From Selenomonas sp. (GTDB lineage: Bacteria > Bacillota > Negativicutes > Selenomonadales > Selenomonadaceae), in NCBI GenBank assembly GCA_022482925.1, contig JAKVOG010000005.1, positions 62,001 to 126,000 of the forward strand: a DNA stretch of 64,000 nt, given 5' to 3'. Positions 56,405 through 64,000 of this stretch are shown piece by piece (the stretch's first letter is position 1; every line of letters starts with the position of its first letter). The notes under the pieces were generated by a model. That model was not told the DNA's origin and searched no databases. It saw only the letters and a program-made list of their open reading frames with translations. The position numbers were made by a program, and so were the translations under genes.

Positions 56405-58072
56405 TCAGAACAAGCCAACGATGCGGCCGTCCTTATCGATATCCATATTCTCAGCCGCCGGATGCTTCGGCAGTCCCGGCATCGTGAGGATGTTGCCCGT
56501 GAGAGCAACGATGAAGCCCGCACCAGCCGACACCCGCAGCTCACGAACCGTGATGCGGAATCCCGTCGGACGTCCCAGCTTCGCGGCATCATCAGACAGC
56601 GAATACTGCGTCTTGGCCATGCAGACCGGCATCTTGTCAAAGCCCAGCTCCTCGATCTCCTTGAGCTGCTTCTTAGCTGCTGCCGTGAAGTCTACGCCGT
56701 CAGCACCATAGATCTCGCGGGCAACCGCGCCGATCTTCTCCGGAACCGACTGCTCCGTCTCATACATGAAACGGAAATGATTCGGCTTCCTGAATGCTTC
56801 ATCCACTTTCTCAGCCAGCTTCAGACCGCCTTCGCCGCCCTTGGCCCAGACTTCCGACAATGCCACTTCGGCGCCCAGCTCGTTGCATTTCTGCTCCACG
56901 AAATCCAGCTCTTCCTTCGTATCCGTCGGGAAGGCATTGACAGCCACAACTGCCGGCAGACCGAACTTCTGGATGTTCTCGATGTGCTTCGTGAGATTGG
57001 CCAGCCCCTTTTCCAGTGCCGCCATATCGACATGGTCGAGCTCTTTCTTATCCAGACCGCCATGCATCTTGAGCGCACGGACCGTAGCAACGATGACCAC
57101 CGCATCCGGATGGATACCGGCGAAACGGCATTTGATATCCAGGAACTTCTCCGCACCAAGGTCCGCACCGAAACCGGCCTCCGTCACGACATAATCTGCA
57201 AACTTCAAAGCAAACTTCGTTGCCATGACACTATTGCAGCCATGTGCGATATTCGCGAACGGGCCGCCATGGATGAAGGCCGGCGTCCCCTCAAGCGTCT
57301 GCACGATATTCGGCTTGATGGCATCCTTGAACAGCAGCGTCAGTGCACCGGTCACATTGAGTTCCTTCGCCCGGACAGCACGGCCATCGCGGGTATAGGC
57401 TACAACGATCTCGCCCAGACGCTTCTTCATATCCTCAAGATCAGAAGCCAGGCAGAGAATTGCCATCATCTCGGAAGCCACCGTGATATCAAAACCCGTT
57501 TCACGCGGCACACCATGAGCCTTGCCGCCCAGACCGATCACAACATGGCGCAGGGCGCGGTCATTGAGATCCAGCACGCGCTTCCAGACCACACGGCGCA
57601 CATCGATATCCAGTGCATTGCCCTGCTGGATATGGTTGTCCAGCACCGCCGCCAGCAGATTATGGGCCGTAGTGATCGCATGGAAATCACCCGTGAAATG
57701 AAGGTTGATATCCTCCATCGGAACCACCTGAGCATAGCCGCCGCCAGCAGCGCCACCCTTGAGGCCAAAGCATGGGCCAAGGGACGGTTCACGCAAAGCA
57801 ACCGCAACCTTCTTGCCCTGCTTATGGAACGCATCAGCCAGACCGACACTCGTCGTCGTCTTGCCCTCACCAGCCGGTGTCGGATTGATGGCAGTCACAA
57901 GAACCAGCTTGCCGTTCGGACGGTCTTTGACCGTTTCCCAGGCATCAAGCGTAACCTTTGCTTTATACTTCCCGTAAAGTTCCAGCTCATCCTCTGAGAT
58001 TTCCAGTTTCTCAGCGATTTTCCGGATGTCCTGCATTTCTGCTTCCTGAGCGATCTCCACATCGGTTTTCAT
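56405..58072 (-). CDS. fhs: Formate-tetrahydrofolate ligase
   Basis: 555 aa; [74 protein letters not shown]. Confidence 0.97.
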   Translation of the reverse strand: MKTDVEIAQEAEMQDIRKIAEKLEISEDELELYGKYKAKVTLDAWETVKDRPNGKLVLVTAINPTPAGEGKTTTSVGLADAFHKQGKKVAVALREPSLGPCFGLKGGAAGGGYAQVVPMEDINLHFTGDFHAITTAHNLLAAVLDNHIQQGNALDIDVRRVVWKRVLDLNDRALRHVVIGLGGKAHGVPRETGFDITVASEMMAILCLASDLEDMKKRLGEIVVAYTRDGRAVRAKELNVTGALTLLFKDAIKPNIVQTLEGTPAFIHGGPFANIAHGCNSVMATKFALKFADYVVTEAGFGADLGAEKFLDIKCRFAGIHPDAVVIVATVRALKMHGGLDKKELDHVDMAALEKGLANLTKHIENIQKFGLPAVVAVNAFPTDTKEELDFVEQKCNELGAEVALSEVWAKGGEGGLKLAEKVDEAFRKPNHFRFMYETEQSVPEKIGAVAREIYGADGVDFTAAAKKQLKEIEELGFDKMPVCMAKTQYSLSDDAAKLGRPTGFRITVRELRVSAGAGFIVALTGNILTMPGLPKHPAAENMDIDKDGRIVGLF

Positions 58073-58186
58073 TAGCTTTCTTCTCCTCCATACTTCACAA
58101 AACTATTAAACAATACAGGCAAGGCCAGTCTTAGCCTAAGAGACAGGTACCTACCAAGTTCCGCTAAAAGATGTCACACAAGCCCA

Positions 58187-58387
58187 GCCGGAGGGCGGGC
58201 AGACCACCATAAGCGCAGCATTGCCGTTCTGCGTAAAGAAAAAATTTTTTGCCGACACAAATCGTTTCAAAAGAGCGTCCGTCCAAACGAAGTGCGTTTA
58301 GCTCCTTTTGAAATGCTTAATTAAAGGCAAAAAATTTTTTTAGCAGGTTGGCTAAGCGGAGCGTTGGTGATCTGCACGCCCTCCGGC
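58187..58387. repeat. About 200-bp nested imperfect palindrome
   Basis: Outer arms gccggagggcgggcagaccacca / tggtgatctgcacgccctccggc (21/23); middle aaaaaattttttgcc / ggcaaaaaatttttt (15/15); inner tttcaaaagagc / gctccttttgaaa. Confidence 0.8.
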
Positions 58388-58431
58388 GGTCATCTATTGC
58401 CTGCCCCTCATCTCTTATATGCCGCCCTGTA

Positions 58432-59295
58432 TTATTTTCCTACCTGTAATTCAGCCGCCTTAACCACATTCTGCATCAGCATTGCCACAGTCAGGAGTCC
58501 TACACCTCCCGGCACTGGCGTGATCGCACCGGCAACTTCCTTCACGGCCTCGAAATCCACATCGCCGACCAGTTTCTTCGGCGCAATGCGATTGATTCCC
58601 ACATCAATGATGGTCGCCCCCGGCTTCACCATATCCGCAGTGACGAACTTCGGCTTGCCGATCGCAGCGACAAGAATATCCGCCTCTTTCGTGACAGCCG
58701 CCAGATCCTGCGTATGCGAGTGACAGATCGTCACCGTCGCATTCCTGGCCAGCAGCAGATGCAGCATCGGCTTGCCGACAATATTGCTGCGGCCGATGAT
58801 CACCGCCTTCTTACCGTCCATAGGAATATCCGCCAGTTCCAGCATGCGGATGCAGCCGGCCGGCGTGCAGGGCACAAGCCCCGGCTCCCCGGTCACCAGC
58901 CGACCGACATTGACCGGATGGAACCCATCGACATCCTTGGCCGGATCGATGCGGTTGAGGATCTCGGCTTCACAGTCAGCAATCTGCTGCGGCAATGGCA
59001 GCTGCACCAGGATGCCGTGGATCCGCTTATTGAGATTGAGTTCATCGATCTTGGCGATGAGCTCGCCCTTGGTCGTCTCCTCCGGCAGCTCGATGACCTC
59101 CGAATAGATGCCAAGCTCCTCGCAGGATTTATGCTTGTTGCGCACATACACCTGCGAAGCCGGATTACTGCCAACGATGATGACCGCCAGCCCCGGCGTC
59201 ACACCATGTTTTTCACGCAGGATTGCCGCCCGACGGCCGGCATCCTCCTTGAACTGCTGGGCAAATACTTTTCCTTCCAGAATTCTTGCTGACAT
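58432..59295 (-). CDS. folD: Methylenetetrahydrofolate dehydrogenase/cyclohydrolase FolD
   Basis: MSARILEGKVFAQQFKEDAGRRAAILREKHGVTPGLAVIIVGSNPASQVYVRNKHKSCEELGI; DVDGFHPVNVG. Confidence 0.97.
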   Translation of the reverse strand: MSARILEGKVFAQQFKEDAGRRAAILREKHGVTPGLAVIIVGSNPASQVYVRNKHKSCEELGIYSEVIELPEETTKGELIAKIDELNLNKRIHGILVQLPLPQQIADCEAEILNRIDPAKDVDGFHPVNVGRLVTGEPGLVPCTPAGCIRMLELADIPMDGKKAVIIGRSNIVGKPMLHLLLARNATVTICHSHTQDLAAVTKEADILVAAIGKPKFVTADMVKPGATIIDVGINRIAPKKLVGDVDFEAVKEVAGAITPVPGGVGLLTVAMLMQNVVKAAELQVGK

Positions 59296-59330
59296 ATCGT
59301 CACTCCTAAACAAAGTAAAAAATGAACCAA

Positions 59331-60200
59331 TCAGAAATAAAAACTGAGCCAGGTGCAAACGAAAATAGCCACCGACACAATGCCGTTGCGCATAAAATAG
59401 CGCTGTGTCACCCGGCTGAAATCCGTCGGACTGACGATCATGTGCTGATAGACCAGCGTCCCGGCGGCGATGCCGACACCCACAAAGTAAGGCCAGTGCA
59501 GCTGCATCATGACACCTACTGTCAGGAAGCAGACAACACAGATGACATGCATGGCCTTGGAGAGCCGGAAAGCTCCTGCCGCTCCATACGTCACGGCCAG
59601 CGAATGCAGCCCCTGACTCCGGTCGAATTCCTCATCCTGGGCGCCGTACATCGCATCAAAGGCACCAATCCATAAAGCCACGGCAATGCAGAGCATGACC
59701 ATCGGCACGGCAATATGTCCTGTCACGCCAACCCAGCCACCGGCCGGAGCCATCGCAATGGCCAGACCGAGGAACAGGTGGCACCAGCCCGTGATCCGCT
59801 TCATGTACGGATAGATCAGAAATGGCAGGGCCGCAATCGGCAGCAGATAGATGCAGATTGGCTGCAGCTGCAGCACCGCAAGCACCATGAGGACCAGACA
59901 GCTGACGATGAATATCTTCGCTTCCCGCCTGGAGATCTCCCCTTTCACCATAGCCCGGTAGCCCATGCGCGGCTGCTGGCTGTCATACTTGAGATCGGCC
60001 AGATTATCCATGGCCATGGCCGCAGCCCGGCCGGTCGTGATGGCCAGCGCGATCCACCAGAGATCGTGAAGTGATGGCTGACCGCCAGCTGCCAGGATCG
60101 CGGCCATGAACGCAAACGGCAGATCGAAAATGGTATGATGCAGCGCTACATTGTTGATGTGTGCTTTGATACTAATCAATCGAGACCAAGCTCCTTCCAC
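59331..60200 (-). CDS. ubiA: UbiA-family 4-hydroxybenzoate polyprenyltransferase
   Basis: FDLPFAFMAAILAAGGQPSLHDLWWIALAITTGRAAAMAMDNLADLKYDSQQPRMGYRAMVKGEIS; polytopic. Confidence 0.88.
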   Translation of the reverse strand: MEGAWSRLISIKAHINNVALHHTIFDLPFAFMAAILAAGGQPSLHDLWWIALAITTGRAAAMAMDNLADLKYDSQQPRMGYRAMVKGEISRREAKIFIVSCLVLMVLAVLQLQPICIYLLPIAALPFLIYPYMKRITGWCHLFLGLAIAMAPAGGWVGVTGHIAVPMVMLCIAVALWIGAFDAMYGAQDEEFDRSQGLHSLAVTYGAAGAFRLSKAMHVICVVCFLTVGVMMQLHWPYFVGVGIAAGTLVYQHMIVSPTDFSRVTQRYFMRNGIVSVAIFVCTWLSFYF

Positions 60201-61636
60201 TTGGCATCGACCTGGGTCCGGATGTCCGCCGACATATTGATCTCATCCGGCCACTCACGGGTGTGCCCCTCCTCCGGCCAGGTCTTCGTCGCATCGATGC
60301 CGAGCTTGGCTCCCCACTTCGCCATCGGCGAGGAATGGTCGAGCACATCAAGCGGTCCCTCGACAATTTCGAGGTCATGCTTCGCATCGATGTTGTTGAA
60401 TACACGCCACCAGACTTCCTTCATATCCTGGACATCGACATGTGCATCGACGACAATAATCATCTTGACGTTCATCATCTGGCCCATGCCCCACATCGCA
60501 TGCATGACTTTGCGAGCCTGCATCGGGAACTGCTTCCTGATGGATACGATGACACAGTCATGGAACACACCTTCCAGCGGCATGTTGATATCCACGATCT
60601 CCGGCAGCATCTGCTGCAGCAATGGCAGGAAGATGCGCTCGGTCGCCTTGGCCAGATAGCAGTCCTCCATCGGCGGCTTGCCGACGACCGTCGCCGCATA
60701 GATTGGATCCTTGCGGTGCGTGATCGCCGTGATGTGGAATACCGGATAGTCATCAGCCAGCGAGTAATAGCCCGTATGGTCGCCAAACGGTCCCTCACGG
60801 CGCTTCTCATCCGTCAGCACATAGCCTTCCAGCACGATCTCGGCCGTAGCCGGCACCTCGATATCCACGGTCTTGCATTTGACCATCTCAACCGATTTAT
60901 GGCGCAGGAAACCCGCAAAGACCATCTCGTCGATATCGCGTGGCAGCGGTGCTGTCGCGGCATACGTCAGTACCGGATCCGTACCGATCGCCACGGCCGC
61001 CTCAATGCGGTCACCACCCTTTGCCTTCGTATCTCGGAAATTCTCCGCACCGTTCTTATGGATATGCCAGTGCATGCCGGTCGTACGGCTGTCATATTTC
61101 TGCAGCCGGTACATCCCCACATTACGCTTGCCTGTCTGCGGATTCTTCGTGAATACCAGTGGCAGGGTCACGAAAGGACCACCATCCTGCGGCCAGCATT
61201 TGAGAATTGGGATCTCATCGAGATTCGGATTCTCGGTCTCGACCACTTCCTGACAGGGAGCATTCTTCACATACTTCGGAAAATTGATGGCCTTCTTGAT
61301 CATGGGAATCATCGTCACGATGCTCATCTTGTTCTGCAGCGAGATGTACGGCAGCTTCATCATTTCCCGCAGTTCATCGGCGACATCATCCAGTTTTTCG
61401 ACCCCAAGGGCCAGTGACATGCGCTCATAGCTGCCGAACGCATTCATGAGTACCGGCATCTTTGAGCCCTTGACGTTCTCGAACAGCAGGGCGACGTTCT
61501 TTGCCCCTTCCATTTTCGATACCCGGTCCGTGATCTCGGTGATCTCCAGTTCCGGGTCTACTTCCGTCCTGATGCGGCGGAGCTGTCCACGTGATTCCAG
61601 CTCCGCAATGAACTCTCGTAAATCCTTATAGGCCAA
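60176..61636 (-). CDS. ubiD: UbiD-family menaquinone biosynthesis decarboxylase
   Basis: MAYKDLREFIAELESRGQLRRIRTEVDPELEITEITDRVSKMEGAKNVALLFENVKGSKMPVLMNAFGSYERMSLALG. Confidence 0.93.
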   Translation of the reverse strand: MAYKDLREFIAELESRGQLRRIRTEVDPELEITEITDRVSKMEGAKNVALLFENVKGSKMPVLMNAFGSYERMSLALGVEKLDDVADELREMMKLPYISLQNKMSIVTMIPMIKKAINFPKYVKNAPCQEVVETENPNLDEIPILKCWPQDGGPFVTLPLVFTKNPQTGKRNVGMYRLQKYDSRTTGMHWHIHKNGAENFRDTKAKGGDRIEAAVAIGTDPVLTYAATAPLPRDIDEMVFAGFLRHKSVEMVKCKTVDIEVPATAEIVLEGYVLTDEKRREGPFGDHTGYYSLADDYPVFHITAITHRKDPIYAATVVGKPPMEDCYLAKATERIFLPLLQQMLPEIVDINMPLEGVFHDCVIVSIRKQFPMQARKVMHAMWGMGQMMNVKMIIVVDAHVDVQDMKEVWWRVFNNIDAKHDLEIVEGPLDVLDHSSPMAKWGAKLGIDATKTWPEEGHTREWPDEINMSADIRTQVDAKWKELGLD

Positions 61637-61655
61637 ATCAAATCCTCCTCAACAG

Positions 61656-62438
61656 TTAACGTCTCAAGATATACCGCACAATAAAATAACCGACTTCGTA
61701 CAACACAATGATTGGCAAAGCAATCATCGACTGGGTAAATACATCCGGTGTCGGCGTAATGATCGCCCCGGCCACAAAGGACAGGAAGATGATGATACGC
61801 TGATACTTCTTCAGGAAAGCCGAAGTAATGAGTCCCATCTTGCCCAGGATCGTGATGACCAGCGGCAACTCAAAGATAAAGCCGAACGGCATCACGAACA
61901 TGATGACGAAATCGAAATATTTGTCCACCGAAAACAAGGCCTGCAATTCCGTATTGCCAAATCCCAGGAAAAACCGGATACCGGCTGGCAGAACCAGGAA
62001 AAAAGAAAAGGCCAGCCCACCAAAGAACAGGATGACTGACGTCGGCACGACCAGTCCCAGCACCATGCGTTCCCGCTGGGTCAGTGCCGGCAGGAAGAAA
62101 CGCCAGACCTGCCAGAACACGACCGGCAGGGCAATCAGGAACCCGGCGACACACGCCACCTTCAGATAGGTAAAAAACGCTTCTGACGGCTGCATGTAAT
62201 AAAGCTTGCCAGCCGGCAGCGTAATATAATGCATGATTGCATCGATGTAATAATAGCCTACGCAGCTCCCGAGAGCTACAGCGACAAGGCATTTGATAAG
62301 CCGGCTGCGGAGTTCGGTCAGATGGGCAATCAATGACATGCTGCCTTCATCTGCTTCTTCCATCACCGGCTCGGGAGCGCCTATTTCCTTGGGCGCTTCA
62401 ATTTCTTCATATTGCTTCTCTTCTGCCATCGACTCCAC
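61656..62438 (-). CDS. tatC: Sec-independent protein translocase TatC
   Basis: SLIAHLTELRSRLIKCLVAVALGSCVGYYY; polytopic; next to tatA. Confidence 0.95.
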   Translation of the reverse strand: MESMAEEKQYEEIEAPKEIGAPEPVMEEADEGSMSLIAHLTELRSRLIKCLVAVALGSCVGYYYIDAIMHYITLPAGKLYYMQPSEAFFTYLKVACVAGFLIALPVVFWQVWRFFLPALTQRERMVLGLVVPTSVILFFGGLAFSFFLVLPAGIRFFLGFGNTELQALFSVDKYFDFVIMFVMPFGFIFELPLVITILGKMGLITSAFLKKYQRIIIFLSFVAGAIITPTPDVFTQSMIALPIIVLYEVGYFIVRYILRR

Positions 62439-62443
62439 CCGGC

Positions 62444-62680
62444 TTACTGCTTCGTCGTCGTATCCGTCTTCGGCGGCAGCTCTTTCGGCTGCTCCGTGAC
62501 GTTCGTCATCTGCTGCTGCTGAGCCGGCGTCTCATCTTCGGCTGCGTTGCTCTTGAACTCCTTGATGCTCTTTCCAAGGGCCTTGCCGATTTCCGGCAGC
62601 TTGCTCGGACCAAAAACCACCAGGGCAATCAAGAGAACAATTCCCAGACTCTGCACACTAACCATTTCAATTTCCTCCAA
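62444..62680 (-). CDS. tatA: TatA/E family translocase
   Basis: VSVQSLGIVLLIALVVFGPSKLPEIGKALGKSIKEFKSNA. Confidence 0.9.
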   Translation of the reverse strand: MEEIEMVSVQSLGIVLLIALVVFGPSKLPEIGKALGKSIKEFKSNAAEDETPAQQQQMTNVTEQPKELPPKTDTTTKQ

Positions 62681-62786
62681 ACATTATTATCACTCATAGT
62701 TATTTGATTCTATTATACCGAAAACCAACTGAAATCTCAATGAATCTTACCGCATCGCCCATACGAAATCCTTATATCCCTATAAG

Positions 62787-62821
62787 AAAACCACCTCCTG
62801 TCATATGCAAAAGGTGGTTTG
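62787..62821 (-). terminator. Hairpin downstream of the TatB-like gene
   Basis: aaaaccacctcctgtcatatgcaaaaggtggttt. Confidence 0.6.
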
Positions 62822-62825
62822 TATC

Positions 62826-63263
62826 TCATGATTCTTTTTTCACATCGGCCTGCTGGGCAGCGACCTGCTGGCGAACGGACTCCTGCGTAGGAGCCGTATA
62901 GGCCGGGGCCGCCGGAGCCGGCTGTACTTCAGGCTGCGGAGCCGCTGCCTGGGCAGCTACGCTGCCTGCCGGGGCCGCCTGTGCAGCCGTTGGCTGAGCA
63001 GCAGTCGGCTGCGCAGTTGCGGTCGGCTGTGGCTGAGCAGCAGGCTGTTGAGCCGCTGCCTGCTGTTGCGAACGGACCGGGGTATCAATCGGTTCATTGA
63101 TGGCCTGCGACAGGGCATTCGTCGCCTTCTTGAACTCCCGCATCCCCTTACCCAGTGAGCGCGCCATCTCCGGCAGCTTGCCCGGGCCAAACACGATCAG
63201 GCCAATGACCAGGATCAGGATAAATTCTGGTACTCCGATTCCAAACATTTTAATCTCCTCCAA
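62826..63263 (-). CDS. TatA/TatB-like translocase subunit with Pro/Ala/Gln-rich tail
   Basis: FGIGVPEFILILVIGLIVFGPGKLPEMARSLGKGMREFKKATNALSQAINEPID then low-complexity QQQAAAQQPAAQPQPTATAQPT... Confidence 0.88.
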   Translation of the reverse strand: MEEIKMFGIGVPEFILILVIGLIVFGPGKLPEMARSLGKGMREFKKATNALSQAINEPIDTPVRSQQQAAAQQPAAQPQPTATAQPTAAQPTAAQAAPAGSVAAQAAAPQPEVQPAPAAPAYTAPTQESVRQQVAAQQADVKKES

Positions 63264-63349
63264 CCATTCTCACATATAATACACTGCAAGAAAAAACCGT
63301 TATCACAATTTATAACTATCATAAAAATTTAATATGATAAATCCAGTAA

Positions 63350-64000
63350 TCAAAAATCGCGATCCCCGATAAAGTCCGTAACCATCAGGAAGGCTTCGCG
63401 GATGTCCGCCGGCAGGCTCGCCGGCAATACGGCCCGGGCCCGCTCCAGATAATCATCGGCCTGCTGCTTGGCCAGTTCGATCCCATCGGTCGCCTTGACA
63501 ATGGCCAGTGCCCGATCAACCATCTCATCCGTCATCTCCGGATCGGTTACGATACGTTCCAGCTCAGCCGCATTAGGGCTCACATTCAACGCATGGATGA
63601 CAGGCAGCGTCACGATGCCCTGTCGGATGTCATTGCCTGCCGGCTTGCCGATCTGTTCCGACGTCTGCAGGATATCCAGCAGATCATCGGTAATCTGAAA
63701 TGCCATGCCGATACAATGTCCATATTCCGCCAGCTTGCGGGTATCCACTTCCGGCATACCGCCCACCAGTCCGCCCAGTTCACAGCAGATTTCCAGGAAA
63801 TCTGCTGTTTTTTTCTGGATGCGCCCATAATAGTTGTCCAGATCCTTGACCGCCTGATAGACCGTGTGATTCTGAATGATCTCACCGACGCTCAGATTGC
63901 AGACCAGTTCAGCCAACCGCCTGGAGACATGCTCTCCATAAGTGCTGTCCGCAATCAGACCAAATGCCCTGGCAAAGATATAGTCCCCGCTCAGTATCGC
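63350..64000 (-). CDS. Polyprenyl (heptaprenyl/octaprenyl-type) diphosphate synthase, runs off window end
   Basis: GHCIGMAFQITDDLLDILQTSEQIGKPAGNDIRQGIVTLPVIHAL; frame stays open to 64000 (AILSGDYIFARAFGLIADSTYGEHVSRRLAELV...). Confidence 0.9.
   Translation of the reverse strand, partial: AILSGDYIFARAFGLIADSTYGEHVSRRLAELVCNLSVGEIIQNHTVYQAVKDLDNYYGRIQKKTADFLEICCELGGLVGGMPEVDTRKLAEYGHCIGMAFQITDDLLDILQTSEQIGKPAGNDIRQGIVTLPVIHALNVSPNAAELERIVTDPEMTDEMVDRALAIVKATDGIELAKQQADDYLERARAVLPASLPADIREAFLMVTDFIGDRDF

Noticed and set aside
56354-57997. 547-aa + strand ORF opposite fhs
   Set aside because: Antisense shadow of a conserved gene; third-position GC creates long open antisense frames.

Overview
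The window is about 64 kb of housekeeping and flagellar chromosome from a Negativicutes-like (Selenomonas/Mitsuokella/Megamonas-type) Firmicute, judged from gene content and order. Almost all genes are on the minus strand. In descending coordinates the content is: tat/menaquinone genes; a folate/C1 cluster (folD, fhs, metF, NfnAB); glnS; a Val/Glu/Asn tRNA cluster; putP; an MCP/CheX chemotaxis cluster; argS, rpoE-delta, pyrG; mfd; HU; tilS, hpt, ftsH; birA, coaX, dusB; an M18 peptidase; a small accessory island at about 14.8-17.7 kb; RNase P RNA; a c-di-AMP (ydaO/yuaA) riboswitch upstream of an NlpC/P60 hydrolase; and dprA-topA-trmFO-hslVU-codY-flgBC-fliEFG. The accessory island is the most interesting stretch. 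It holds an IS110/IS1111-type element with a long-arm structured non-coding end (candidate bridge/seek RNA), a DUF4160-DUF2442 pair, an Rpn-like remnant and palindromic repeats. Other signals without an obvious explanation are a roughly 200-bp nested palindrome between fhs and folD, a structured 5' leader before an FAD oxidoreductase, and a 27-aa hydrophobic ORF with a strong Shine-Dalgarno sequence. Thirteen apparent 1-nt indels interrupt nine conserved genes and look like sequencing artefacts. No CRISPR, prophage or clear defence island was seen. All family calls come from reading the sequence; no database search was run.
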